Source: Alphaproteobacteria bacterium UBA2903 (GTDB lineage: Bacteria; Pseudomonadota; Alphaproteobacteria; CAAGCB01; CAG-977). From it: a stretch of DNA of 63,168 nt. Under the pieces are notes generated by a model. It made no database searches. It saw nothing but the letters and a program-made list of their open reading frames with translations, and had not been told where the DNA came from. The stretch covers positions 1 through 63,168 of the forward strand of contig DEDN01000004.1 of NCBI GenBank assembly GCA_002349565.1, given 5' to 3'. The translations under genes were made by a program, and so were the position numbers. Shown piece after piece: positions 24,312-32,002 of this stretch; position 1 is the first letter of the stretch, and each line of letters begins with the position of its first letter.

Positions 24312-26404
24312 CGAAGACAGTTGCTTTAATCGGAAATCCGAACTGCGGGAAAACGACCATTTTCAACGCTTTGACGGGCGCGCACCAATACGTCGGCAAC
24401 TGGCCCGGCGTGACCGTTGAACGCAAGTCGGGATTTTTTGAATACAACGGGCAGAAAATCGAAGTCGTTGATCTGCCGGGGGTGTATTCGCTGAGTGTGA
24501 TTTCCGCGTCGTCGCAGGACGAACGCATCGCCCGCGACTTTTTGCTGTATCAAAAGCCCGATTGCGTCGTCAACGTCTTGGACGCGGCGAATTTGGAGCG
24601 CAACCTGTATATGACGGTGCAGCTGTTCGAAATGAAGCTGCCCGTGATTTTGGTGCTGAACATGATGGACGCGGCGGCGGCGGCGCATGTCAAGGTCGAC
24701 GTGCTGGCTTTGGCGCACGCGTTTCAGGCGCCCGTGATTCCGATGGTGGCGTCAAGGGCGCGCGGCGTGAACGAACTGAAGCGTCAAATCGCGGAAACAA
24801 CCGTTCAAATTCACGAAAACTTTACCATTCCTTATCCGCCCGAAGTTGAAAAAGTGCTGAGTGAAATGATCCCCGAGCTGCAGCCTTTGGCGGACAAAAA
24901 CGGGTGGTCGGCGCGGTGGCTGGCGGCGCATTTGCTGGACGGCGACAACGACGCGAAATTGACGCCGAATCCCGACTTTGTGCGCAAATACGCCGCGCGG
25001 TTCGACGAAGATACCGACACGCTGATAGCGGATGCGCGCTACGGCTTGATTAACGGTTTGGCGAAAAAAGTCATCAAGCGCGAGGACCGCTTGTCGCGTT
25101 CCCTGTCCGAAAAGCTGGACAAGATCGCTTTGGGCAAGTATACGGGGATTCCGCTGTTTCTGGTTGTAATGTATTTGATGTTCGTCTGGACGATTACCGT
25201 CGGCGGGCTGCTTATCGACCCGATTGACGAATTCGGCGAAACGTATCTGGTCGGCGGTTTTTCGAATTTGCTGACGTATCTGCACGCGCCCGAGGGGCTG
25301 AACATTCTGCTGTCCCAAGGCGTGGGGCGCGGCATCAGCACGGTGGCGACGTTCATTCCGCCCATCGGGTTTTTGTTTCTGTTTTTGTCGGTGCTGGAAG
25401 ATTCGGGCTATATGGCGCGCGGGGCGTTCGTGATGGATAAAATGCTGCGCAGTTTCAATTTGCCCGGAACGGCGTTCGTGCCGATGATTGTGGCGTTCGG
25501 CTGCACCGTTCCCGCCGTCATGGGGACGCGTATTCTGTCCAGCATGCGCGACCGTTTGGTAACGCTGACAATGACGCCGTTTATGTCCTGCGGGGCGCGG
25601 CTGCCCGTGTACGCTTTGTTTGCGACGGCGTTTTTTGCCAAAAGCGGTTCGAATATCGTGTTTCTGCTGTACCTTATCGGGGTGGTTGTCGCGATTTGCA
25701 CGGGGCTGATTATGAAAAGGACACTGCTGAAAGGCGACCCCGTGCCGCTGATTTTGGAAATTCCGCCCTATCATCTGCCGATTCTGAAGAATATTCTGCG
25801 CAGCACTTGGGACAGACTGCACGGCTTTATCGTCCGCGCGGGCGTGCTGATTGTGCCGCTGGTCATCGTGCTGAACGTTTTGAACGCCGTCGACATCAAG
25901 GGCAACGCCGTTCCCGCCGACGAATCGGTGCTGTCGTCCATCGGCAAAGCGGTAACGCCCGCGTTCCGTCCTTTGGGCATTGCCGATGAAAACTGGCCCG
26001 CGACGGTCGGGCTGTTTACGGGCGTCATGGCGAAAGAAGCCGTTATCGGTTCTTTGGACGCTTTGTATGCCGCGACAGGCGACGGGGACACGGCGGGCGA
26101 ACGGCTGGTCGAATTTTTCGACGGCAAAATCGGGGCGTTTGCATATCTGCTGTTTATTTTGATGTATGTGCCGTGTCTGTCGGCTTTGGGTGCAATCGGC
26201 AAAGAGTTCGGCGCGAAATGGGTCGGCTTTACGGTGTTGTGGACGACGGGGCAGGCGTATGCGCTGTCGACTTTGTTCTATCAAGCTACTACAATGAACA
26301 GACACATGACGTTTTCGCTGTGCTGGATAGCGGGCGTGATTGTCGCGGAAATCGCGGTGTACGCTTTGTTGCGTTTTTTGGGAAACAAGGGGGAACAGCT
26401 ATGA
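24308..26404 (+). CDS. feoB: Ferrous iron transporter FeoB
   Basis: Inner-membrane Fe(II) uptake protein. The 698-aa chain starts with a GTPase domain (G1 GNPNCGKTT, G2 region with NWPGVTVE, G3 DLPG, G4 MNMMD variant LNMMDAA) and a helical GDP-dissociation-inhibitor-like spacer, then the transport domain with two Gate segments (VPMIVAFGCTVPAVMGTR, FMSCGARLPVYALF, and GVMAKEAVIGSLDALY) and about ten helices. Overlaps on both sides bind it into one operon with feoA and feoC. The three-gene set suggests life with access to ferrous iron, as in anoxic or low-oxygen habitats. Confidence 0.97.
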   Translation: MTKTVALIGNPNCGKTTIFNALTGAHQYVGNWPGVTVERKSGFFEYNGQKIEVVDLPGVYSLSVISASSQDERIARDFLLYQKPDCVVNVLDAANLERNLYMTVQLFEMKLPVILVLNMMDAAAAAHVKVDVLALAHAFQAPVIPMVASRARGVNELKRQIAETTVQIHENFTIPYPPEVEKVLSEMIPELQPLADKNGWSARWLAAHLLDGDNDAKLTPNPDFVRKYAARFDEDTDTLIADARYGLINGLAKKVIKREDRLSRSLSEKLDKIALGKYTGIPLFLVVMYLMFVWTITVGGLLIDPIDEFGETYLVGGFSNLLTYLHAPEGLNILLSQGVGRGISTVATFIPPIGFLFLFLSVLEDSGYMARGAFVMDKMLRSFNLPGTAFVPMIVAFGCTVPAVMGTRILSSMRDRLVTLTMTPFMSCGARLPVYALFATAFFAKSGSNIVFLLYLIGVVVAICTGLIMKRTLLKGDPVPLILEIPPYHLPILKNILRSTWDRLHGFIVRAGVLIVPLVIVLNVLNAVDIKGNAVPADESVLSSIGKAVTPAFRPLGIADENWPATVGLFTGVMAKEAVIGSLDALYAATGDGDTAGERLVEFFDGKIGAFAYLLFILMYVPCLSALGAIGKEFGAKWVGFTVLWTTGQAYALSTLFYQATTMNRHMTFSLCWIAGVIVAEIAVYALLRFLGNKGEQL

Positions 26405-26643
26405 TTTTGTCGGACATCAGGGATTATGTGCAGGAACAAAAGCAAGTGTCGCTGAAGGACATTTCCATTCACTTCGATCTGCCCGAATCGGCGGCGGAAG
26501 AAATGGTTGAACATTGGATCCGCAAGGGCAAAATCAAACGGCTGCATCCCGACGGCGCGGCATGCAATTGCGCGTGCGGACACAAATGTTCCGATTGTCC
26601 CGCGCAATGCGGCTTTACCTATCAATGGGCGGACGAAGCGTAG
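26401..26643 (+). CDS. feoC: FeoC-like Fe-S winged-helix protein
   Basis: An 80-aa protein with an N-terminal winged-helix half (VSLKDISIHFDLPESAAEEMVEHWIRKGKIKRL) and a C-terminal cysteine cluster CNCACGHKCSDCPAQC. FeoC proteins are of this design; in Klebsiella-type FeoC four cysteines bind an oxygen-sensitive Fe-S cluster and the protein protects FeoB from proteolysis. Here the cluster region has six Cys. The ATG at 26401 overlaps the feoB stop (ATGA), so upstream in-frame starts are rejected. Confidence 0.88.
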   Translation: MILSDIRDYVQEQKQVSLKDISIHFDLPESAAEEMVEHWIRKGKIKRLHPDGAACNCACGHKCSDCPAQCGFTYQWADEA

Positions 26644-26658
26644 CCGTTTTCCGCTGAA

Positions 26659-26976
26659 TCAATGTCCGTACTTCAGCATTGCCACGCCTGCGGTAATCAG
26701 CAAAACGCCCAAACCGCGCATCAGCGTCATTCCGTCGTTGAAAAACAGCACACCGATTAAAAACGTGCATCCCGTTCCGATTCCCGTCCACACCGCGTAA
26801 GCCGTGCCGATGGGAATTTCCTTTTGTGCCAGATACAAAAACACGCCGCTTAAAACCATGGCGACGCCCGCAAACACCAGCCACGCAACTTTGTGCGCCG
26901 TCGTGTCCGCCAGTTTCATTCCCAAAGGCCAGCCGACTTCGAACGCGGCGGCGATGATTAAATTCAGCCAAGCCAT
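26659..26976 (-). CDS. sugE: SMR-family exporter, Gdx/SugE subtype
   Basis: Four-helix small multidrug resistance transporter that works as a dual-topology dimer. The 105-aa chain has the essential Glu in AAAFEVGWPLGMKL; the W-P-[IL]-G-x-K motif marks the Gdx/SugE branch, whose characterised members export guanidinium in exchange for protons rather than bulky drugs. GTAYAVWTGIG also fits. The ATG at 26976 has AAAGGA eight bases upstream and matches the family N-terminus; an ATG nine bases earlier overlaps that site. A structured leader and attenuator-like terminator precede it. Confidence 0.9.
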   Translation of the reverse strand: MAWLNLIIAAAFEVGWPLGMKLADTTAHKVAWLVFAGVAMVLSGVFLYLAQKEIPIGTAYAVWTGIGTGCTFLIGVLFFNDGMTLMRGLGVLLITAGVAMLKYGH

Positions 26977-26992
26977 TTTTTTCATCCTTTCA

Positions 26993-27080
26993 TAAAAAAA
27001 ACACCGCATTTTCCGTCTTCAAAGGCCTAACGGCGGAAAATAAGGTGTTTGTCCGTTCCACCCGGCGGCGGAACAAAAGC
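26993..27080 (-). promoter_or_regulatory. Structured leader with terminator-like hairpin upstream of sugE
   Basis: Read on the minus strand, the predicted transcript first forms a hairpin GTTCCGCC/GGTGGAAC (27056-27075, one mismatch), then a long hairpin with outer stem AAACACC/GGTGTTT (27044-27050 with 26999-27005) and inner stem TTTTCCG/CGGAAAA (27034-27040 with 27009-27015). The latter ends in a run of eight or more T (26993-27000), i.e. an intrinsic terminator only ~18 bases before the start codon. This is the layout of an attenuator or riboswitch. For a Gdx exporter guanidinium sensing is the natural guess, but I cannot match the sequence to a known guanidine riboswitch class by eye. Confidence 0.6.
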
Positions 27081-27109
27081 ACAGTATCAGCCGACCGAAA
27101 GTTTGTCAA
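27081..27109 (-). promoter_or_regulatory. Promoter of the sugE leader
   Basis: Minus strand TTGACA (27104-27109), 17-base spacer, TACTGT (27081-27086). The consensus -35 and ideal spacing make it a good sigma-70 promoter; transcription would start near 27074, giving a ~98-nt leader. Confidence 0.7.
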
Positions 27110-27176
27110 CTGTGGATAACGCATATAACCGTATGATTTTATAAAAACTTTTTTGCCCCGATTTGAAAAAACAGCT

Positions 27177-27204
27177 TTGAGAACGCCGTTTGTTTCTGTA
27201 TCCT
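27177..27204 (+). promoter_or_regulatory. Promoter of the NhaP2-like gene
   Basis: TTGAGA, 16-base spacer, TATCCT on the plus strand, about 35 bases upstream of a strong GGGAGGA ribosome site at 27228. It is divergent from the sugE promoter. Confidence 0.5.
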
Positions 27205-27238
27205 TGAATCATACGCAACACAGAAACGGGAGGAAGCC

Positions 27239-28453
27239 ATGGAATTGAACGTACTTTTGGCTGTCGGCGGCGCGTTGCTGCTGATGAGTGTTTTCGCCAA
27301 CAAAATTTCCAGCAATCTGGGCATTCCTTCTTTGTTGATTTTTCTTGCCGTCGGGATGCTGGCGGGATCGGACGGCGCGGGTTTTCATTTCAATTCCGCA
27401 AAAACCGCCAATGACATCGGCACGGTCGCTTTGGCGTTTATTTTGTTTTCCGGCGGGTTGGAAACCGAATGGAAATCCGTTAAACCCGTTTTGGCGCGCG
27501 GCACGCTGCTGTCGACCGTCGGGGTGGTGCTGACGGCGGGATTTATGTTCGTGTTCAGCTATTACCTGCTGCATTTGGGGATGACGATGTCGCTGCTGAT
27601 CAGCGTGATTGTGTCGTCAACCGATGCACCCGCCGTGTTCACGATTTTGCGTTCCAACAATCTGTATTTGAAAAACGACCGTATGAAGTCCGTTTTGGAA
27701 TTCGAATCGGGCAGCAACGATCCCATGGCGGTGATTTTGTCCGTTGTTGCAATCTCTATGCTGACGGGCGGGGACGTCAATGCCGCGGCGGCTTCGCTGA
27801 ATTTGGTTCTGCAGCTGACTTTGGGCATCGTTTGCGGCATTGTGTTCGGCAAGCTTGCCCTTTTGATGCTGAAAAAATGGTCGTTCGTGTATCAAGGGCT
27901 GTATCCCGTGTTCGGCGTGGCGGTCGTGTGTCTGGTGTTCGGATTGACTCAAATTCTGAAAGGCAACGGCTATTTGGCTTTGTATACGGCGGGCATTATC
28001 ATGGGCAACGCGTCCTATCCGTACCGCAATCCGTTCATTCAGTTTCAGTCGGCGCTGGCGTGGGTGCTGCAAATCGCAATGTTCCTGACGCTGGGACTGC
28101 TGGTCAATCCCAGCGAATTGAAAGCCGTGTTTTGGCAAAGCTTGGACGCAACGGTGTGTTTGGTGTTCTTTGCGCGCCCGCTGGCGGTGTTTTTGTGCCT
28201 GATAAAAAGCGAATACACCACAAACGAAAAAATCTTTGTCAGCTGGGCGGGCTTGAAAGGATCCGTGCCGATTATTCTGGCGACCTATCCGCTGATGGCG
28301 GGAATCGAAAACGCAGGGTATCTGTTCAATCTGATTTTCTTTATGGTGATCATATCGGTGCTGTTCCAAGGGCGTTCTTTGGCGGGATTGGCGAAATTAC
28401 TGGATTTGAGTCAGCCCGAGGAAACTACGCCGCCAGCGGAAAAGCAGGCTTAG
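27239..28453 (+). CDS. CPA1 cation:proton antiporter (NhaP2/CvrA-like, short form)
   Basis: Predicted K+/H+ or Na+/H+ antiporter with about 12 helices. The 404-aa chain reads like the NhaP2 membrane domain: NKISSNLGIPSLLIFLAVGML, GTVALAFILFSGGLETEW, ISVIVSSTDAPAVFTILRS with the ion-binding Asp, and EFESGSNDPMAVILS. NhaP2 proteins normally add a cytoplasmic TrkA-C/regulatory domain (total about 570 aa); here the chain stops soon after the last helix with a short PEETTPPAEK tail. It is either a naturally short member or lacks this control. It is convergent with tldD, with a four-base overlap. Confidence 0.87.
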   Translation: MELNVLLAVGGALLLMSVFANKISSNLGIPSLLIFLAVGMLAGSDGAGFHFNSAKTANDIGTVALAFILFSGGLETEWKSVKPVLARGTLLSTVGVVLTAGFMFVFSYYLLHLGMTMSLLISVIVSSTDAPAVFTILRSNNLYLKNDRMKSVLEFESGSNDPMAVILSVVAISMLTGGDVNAAAASLNLVLQLTLGIVCGIVFGKLALLMLKKWSFVYQGLYPVFGVAVVCLVFGLTQILKGNGYLALYTAGIIMGNASYPYRNPFIQFQSALAWVLQIAMFLTLGLLVNPSELKAVFWQSLDATVCLVFFARPLAVFLCLIKSEYTTNEKIFVSWAGLKGSVPIILATYPLMAGIENAGYLFNLIFFMVIISVLFQGRSLAGLAKLLDLSQPEETTPPAEKQA

Positions 28454-29874
28454 CCGCAGCCGCCGACCGTGATTTTGGAAATGCGCACGGACGGCTGACC
28501 GACGCCGACGGGAACCATTTGCCCGCCTTTGCCGCACGAACCGATGCCGTTGTCCAGACACGAATCGTTCGCCACCATGTCAATCGCGTTCATTACCTCG
28601 ATTCCGCTGCCGATAAGGGTTGCGTCCTTGATCGGCGCGGTCAGTCTGCCGTTTTCAATCAAGTACGCTTCGGCGGACGTGAACACGAACTTGCCCGAAG
28701 TGATATCGACCTGACCGCCGTGGAACGTTTTGGCGAACACGCCCTTTTTCACCGAAGCAATCAGTTCGGCGGGGTCTTTGTCGCCGTCGGTCATAAACGT
28801 ATTCGTCATGCGCACCTGCGGCACGCAGGAATAGGATTCGCGCCGCCCGTTGCCCGTCGGGGCGCGGTTCATCAGCCGCGCGTTCATGCGGTCAAGCATA
28901 TAGTTCTTCAAGATGCCGTCTTCGACCAGCACGGTGCGTTCGGACGGCGTTCCCTCGTCATCGATACTGATTGAGCCGCGGCGGTCGGGAATCGTGCCGT
29001 CGTCCACAATCGTAATGCCTTTGGCGGTAACCTGTTCGCCCAATTTTCCCGAAAAAACGGACGTTCCTTTGCGGTTAAAGTCGCCTTCCAGTCCGTGACC
29101 GACCGCTTCGTGCAACAAAACGCCGCACCAGCCCGCGCTCAGCACAACGGGCATTTCTCCGGCGGGGGCGGGAACGGAATCCAGATTCAGCAACGCTTCG
29201 CGCACCGCTTCGTTCGCCATATTCCGCCAGACTTCGGGGGCAATCAAGCGGTCGTACAAATACCGTCCGCCGCCGCCGAACGAACCGCTTTCCATTCTGT
29301 CGCCCGACTTTGCAACGACGCTGATGCGCAAGCTGACCATCGGACGGATGTCGGAAGCTTCGCGCCCGTCCGCCCCGATAACGCAAACGACCTGCCATTC
29401 TGCGGACAAAGACGCGGAAACCTGCACAATGCGGGGATCTTTGGCGCGGGCATACGCGTCGATTTCCTGCATCAGCGCGACTTTTTTATCAAAAGAAAGC
29501 AGATTCAGCGGATTTTCGTCCGTATACAGCTTGACCGCAGGCTTGGCGGGCGGCAAATACAAGCTTCCCGCATAGCCTTGTTTTATCGGAGCGACGGCAG
29601 CCGCCGCGTTTTTCAAAGCGGTTTCGGAAATATCGTTTGAAATGGCGTGCGCGAACGTTTCGCCGACCATCGCGCGCAGTCCGAATCCCGTCGAAGCGTT
29701 AAACGCCGTGCTTTTGATTCTACCGTCGTCCAGCGTGATGTGTTCGCTGAGACAATGTTCCAAAAACAAATCTCCGTCGTCGCATCCCGCCAGCGTGTTT
29801 TGCACGGTCTTGACGGCGGCGTCGCGGTCGATTTTATCGAAAAACAGGGAATCGGATATGCCGTTTTGAATCAT
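28450..29874 (-). CDS. tldD: Metalloprotease TldD
   Basis: TldD pairs with TldE (PmbA) to form a zinc peptidase that degrades unfolded or leader peptides (microcin B17 maturation, CcdA turnover). The 474-aa chain carries the metal motif LLHEAVGHGLEGDFNRKG (HExxxH), the family segment GSFGGGGRYLYD and the C-terminal VGVGQPSVRISKITVGGCG. TldD rather than TldE is indicated by the intact HExxxH. The ATG at 29874 has AAAGGAAAG upstream; the longer open frame has no ribosome site. No tldE is seen in the window. Confidence 0.95.
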   Translation of the reverse strand: MIQNGISDSLFFDKIDRDAAVKTVQNTLAGCDDGDLFLEHCLSEHITLDDGRIKSTAFNASTGFGLRAMVGETFAHAISNDISETALKNAAAAVAPIKQGYAGSLYLPPAKPAVKLYTDENPLNLLSFDKKVALMQEIDAYARAKDPRIVQVSASLSAEWQVVCVIGADGREASDIRPMVSLRISVVAKSGDRMESGSFGGGGRYLYDRLIAPEVWRNMANEAVREALLNLDSVPAPAGEMPVVLSAGWCGVLLHEAVGHGLEGDFNRKGTSVFSGKLGEQVTAKGITIVDDGTIPDRRGSISIDDEGTPSERTVLVEDGILKNYMLDRMNARLMNRAPTGNGRRESYSCVPQVRMTNTFMTDGDKDPAELIASVKKGVFAKTFHGGQVDITSGKFVFTSAEAYLIENGRLTAPIKDATLIGSGIEVMNAIDMVANDSCLDNGIGSCGKGGQMVPVGVGQPSVRISKITVGGCG

Positions 29875-29955
29875 TATTAACTTTCCTTTTTTGACTGTTT
29901 CGAATATATATAATTCAGAATGTTTAAAAAATAAAGCCAAGACAGGAGGTCTTTG

Positions 29956-30807
29956 ATGTTTCCTTTGGTCGGATTACTGGTGGTTGTCGGCAGCGTCGCG
30001 GGCGGTTTTTTGTGGGGCGGCGGACATTTTTCCGTTTTATGGCAGCCCGGCGAATTCCTGATTATCGGCGGCGCAGCGTTCGGATCGTTCTTGATTGCAA
30101 ACCCGCCGAGCGTCGTTATCGGCACGTTGAAAGCCCTGCCCCGAATCTTTGGCAAACCCCGCTACGACAAAAAAAGCTACACCGAAGCTTTGGCGATGAT
30201 GTATTCGTTTTTCAAGCTCGGCAAATCCAAGGGCAACATGGCGCTTGAACCCCATATCGAAGCCCCCGCGAACAGCGATATTTTCAAACGCTTTCCCCTG
30301 ATTACGAAAAATCACGAAGCCATGGACTTTATGTGCGGGTATTTGCGCCTGCTGACGTTCGGATCGCCCGAACCGCACGAAATCGAATCCGTCATCGATG
30401 CGGAATTGGAAGGAATCGAACACGAAAAGACCGCTTATTCCGACGCTTTGAACCGTGTTGCGGACGCGACGCCGGGGCTGGGCATCGTCGCGGCGGTGCT
30501 GGGCGTGATTCACACCATGGGCGCGATTACCGAACCGCCCGAAGTGCTGGGCGAACTGATCGGCGCGGCTTTGGTTGGAACGTTTTTCGGCGTGCTGACG
30601 GCGTACGGCTTTATCGCGCCTTTGGCGTCCGCGGTTGCAAACGTGATGAATCCCGAACAGGAATATCTGAACGTGATTAAAGCGGGGCTGATGGGACACA
30701 TCGAGGGCTACGCCCCGCAAGTGTCGGTCGAATTTGCGCGCAAAACCTTGCCGCCCGAAGTCCGTCCCTCCTTTGCCGAAGTCGAAAAAATCTGCGCGGA
30801 GCTGTAA
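29956..30807 (+). CDS. motA: Flagellar motor stator protein MotA
   Basis: Four-helix subunit of the flagellar stator ion channel; with MotB it converts ion flow into torque on FliG. The 283-aa sequence contains the MotA landmarks: LIIGGAAFGSFLIANP, the cytoplasmic loop with the charged helix, then DATPGLGIVAAVLGVIHTMG and LVGTFFGVLTAYGFIAPLA with the conserved Pro residues. AGGAGGT five bases before the ATG gives strong translation. motB follows after three bases. No flagellar structural genes are nearby, so motAB is a stand-alone pair. Confidence 0.95.
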   Translation: MFPLVGLLVVVGSVAGGFLWGGGHFSVLWQPGEFLIIGGAAFGSFLIANPPSVVIGTLKALPRIFGKPRYDKKSYTEALAMMYSFFKLGKSKGNMALEPHIEAPANSDIFKRFPLITKNHEAMDFMCGYLRLLTFGSPEPHEIESVIDAELEGIEHEKTAYSDALNRVADATPGLGIVAAVLGVIHTMGAITEPPEVLGELIGAALVGTFFGVLTAYGFIAPLASAVANVMNPEQEYLNVIKAGLMGHIEGYAPQVSVEFARKTLPPEVRPSFAEVEKICAEL

Positions 30808-30810
30808 GTC

Positions 30811-31641
30811 ATGGCGGACAAACAGGGACGCACGATTGTCATCAAACGGATTAAAAAAGGCGGACACGGTCACCACGGCGGCGCGTGGAAAGTGGCGTAT
30901 GCGGACTTTGTGACCGCGATGATGGCGTTTTTTTTGCTGATGTGGCTGCTGCAAACGGCGTCGCAGGAACAAAAGGAAGCGATTTCCTATTACTTTACAA
31001 CGGGTTCCAGCGGCAAAGGCGCAGGCGAATCCATTGTAACGGGCGGTATGGAAAGTCTGGAAACCGTGGAAAAGCCTTATGCGATGCCTTTCGTCGGTTT
31101 TGACGGGTCAAGCGAATTTCCGGACTTTACCGAATCGCGCGAAGTGTTGATCAAAAAAGAAAAAGAGGCTTTCGACCGCGTGCGCATCGCGCTGGAGGAA
31201 GCAATGATGTCCGATGCCGCTTTGCTGGAACTGAACGACAGTTTGGTGGTCGGCGAAGTCAAGGACGGATTGCAAATTCAGCTGATTGATCAGCTCAACA
31301 AACCGATTTTCGAAAGCGGTACGGCAAAAATGACGCCGAACGGCGCGCGGCTGTCCAATTTGCTGGCGCGAGTATTGAAACAACTGCCGAACCCCATGCG
31401 CATCGAAGGACATACCGACGCCGTTCCTTATACGTTGGCAAACAAATCCTATACCAACTGGGAACTGTCGTCCGACCGCGCTTTGGCGGTGCGGCGCATG
31501 CTGGTTGCGCAAGGTGTTTCCGCCGACAGAATCGTCAGCGTAACGGGACGCGCGGCAACGCAGCCTTATCTGACCGAAGATCCGAAAGCTCCGCAAAACA
31601 GGCGGATCGTGATTGTTCTGAAATCGGCGCTGTCGCCGTAA
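30811..31641 (+). CDS. motB: Flagellar motor protein MotB
   Basis: Stator subunit that anchors the channel to peptidoglycan. The 276-aa protein has a basic N-terminus (IVIKRIKKGGHGHHGGAWK), a single helix AYADFVTAMMAFFLLMWL with the proton-carrying Asp32, a linker, and a C-terminal OmpA-like domain (IEGHTDAVPYTLANKSYTNWELSSDRA split over residues ~190-220; then GRAATQPYL). The Asp-based channel and the sequence around it are more like proton-driven MotB. Operon with motA. Confidence 0.95.
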   Translation: MADKQGRTIVIKRIKKGGHGHHGGAWKVAYADFVTAMMAFFLLMWLLQTASQEQKEAISYYFTTGSSGKGAGESIVTGGMESLETVEKPYAMPFVGFDGSSEFPDFTESREVLIKKEKEAFDRVRIALEEAMMSDAALLELNDSLVVGEVKDGLQIQLIDQLNKPIFESGTAKMTPNGARLSNLLARVLKQLPNPMRIEGHTDAVPYTLANKSYTNWELSSDRALAVRRMLVAQGVSADRIVSVTGRAATQPYLTEDPKAPQNRRIVIVLKSALSP

Positions 31642-31737
31642 TCGCAAAAAGAACTTTTCGACGGGCAAATCATCATTGGTCTGAAATGCCCGCCACATCA
31701 TTGACCGCGGGCGGTTTTCGGCTGGAAACAACACGGA

Positions 31738-31766
31738 TTGACAATCAAATTCTCCTAGCCTACAAA
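31738..31766 (+). promoter_or_regulatory. Promoter of the toxin-like peptide mRNA
   Basis: TTGACA, 17-base spacer, TACAAA; start of transcription expected near 31773. It lies 97 bases after the motB stop. Its -10 region coincides with the U-tract of the antisense RNA terminator on the other strand, so the two units are physically interlocked. Confidence 0.65.
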
Positions 31767-31840
31767 AGAAAAGTCCGGCGTTGATAGCACCGGACGATTT
31801 CCTTAACATGGAAAGGAGTTGCTCTATAACTCCATCTCAT
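31764..31840 (-). ncRNA. Predicted antisense RNA (antitoxin) to the peptide mRNA leader
   Basis: A minus-strand transcription unit of about 77 nt. It starts ~7 bases downstream of a TTGACA-17-TATCCT promoter and ends with an intrinsic terminator: stem GTCCGG (31790-31795 on the opposite strand) with CCGGAC (31773-31778), then TTTTCTTTT. The whole RNA is complementary to the first ~68 bases of the predicted plus-strand mRNA, including its hairpins 1 to 3. The mixture of promoter, short length and own terminator is characteristic of cis-encoded antitoxin RNAs such as those of hok/sok, tisB/istR-1 or ibs/sib. There is no protein-coding potential in it. Confidence 0.72.
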
Positions 31841-31931
31841 AGTTATAGGATAGGAAATCCGTGGGCTTTTGTCAACGGATTTCCGGCAGCTCTTTTCCCA
31901 ACGCGGTCATGTTTCCGCACGGAGGGTTGCC
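31773..31931 (+). promoter_or_regulatory. Long structured 5' leader of the toxin-like peptide mRNA
   Basis: The leader holds a chain of hairpins: GTCCGG/CCGGAC (31773-31795); TTTCC/GGAAA (31798-31814); GGAGTT/AACTCC (31815-31833), which is mutually exclusive with CTATAACT/AGTTATAG (31824-31848); a perfect 10-bp stem GGAAATCCGT/ACGGATTTCC (31853-31884); and GCGG/CCGC (31903-31918). The exclusive pair suggests two alternative folds. A long, folded, slowly translated leader with antisense overlap is typical for type I toxin mRNAs. The 10-bp stem also contains the antisense RNA promoter. Confidence 0.65.
31847..31875 (-). promoter_or_regulatory. Promoter of the antisense RNA
   Basis: On the minus strand: TTGACA (31870-31875), 17 bases, TATCCT (31847-31852). 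A perfect -35 box and ideal spacing make it stronger on paper than the opposing toxin promoter (TACAAA -10), as expected for an antitoxin RNA made in excess. Confidence 0.7.
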
Positions 31932-31994
31932 ATGTTAAAATTTTTGGCTTTGCTGAGAATTTTAATTGAAATAATCATGCTGTTTTACGGCTGA
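31932..31994 (+). CDS. 20-aa hydrophobic peptide, candidate type I toxin
   Basis: MLKFLALLRILIEIIMLFYG is a very short, almost entirely hydrophobic helix with single charges at positions 3, 9 and 13, the size and composition of Ibs, TisB, ShoB or Fst-like membrane toxins (18-30 aa). A strong ribosome site GGAGGG lies five bases before the ATG, and a robust terminator with a UUCG tetraloop begins nine bases after the stop, so the reading frame is flanked exactly as a real gene would be. Expected role: insertion into the inner membrane and depolarisation when its mRNA escapes the antisense RNA. No sequence family is recognised; a regulatory leader peptide is the main alternative, but no gene follows on this strand. 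Confidence 0.65.
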   Translation: MLKFLALLRILIEIIMLFYG

Positions 31995-32002
31995 TTTTTC
32001 GG

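Larger units (their letters stand above)
26977..27238. other. Divergent regulatory gap sugE / NhaP2-like gene
   Basis: The 262 bp carry only the sugE leader and promoter on one strand and the antiporter promoter on the other. No additional open frame is supported. Confidence 0.6.

Noticed and set aside
24752..26305. 517-codon open frame antisense to feoB
   Set aside because: His/Arg/Gln-rich translation typical for a shadow frame; feoB is certain on the other strand.
26993..27080. Assignment of the sugE leader to a known guanidine riboswitch class
   Set aside because: The two-hairpin architecture fits the general idea, but I could not match the conserved sequences of the known classes by eye, so no class is claimed.
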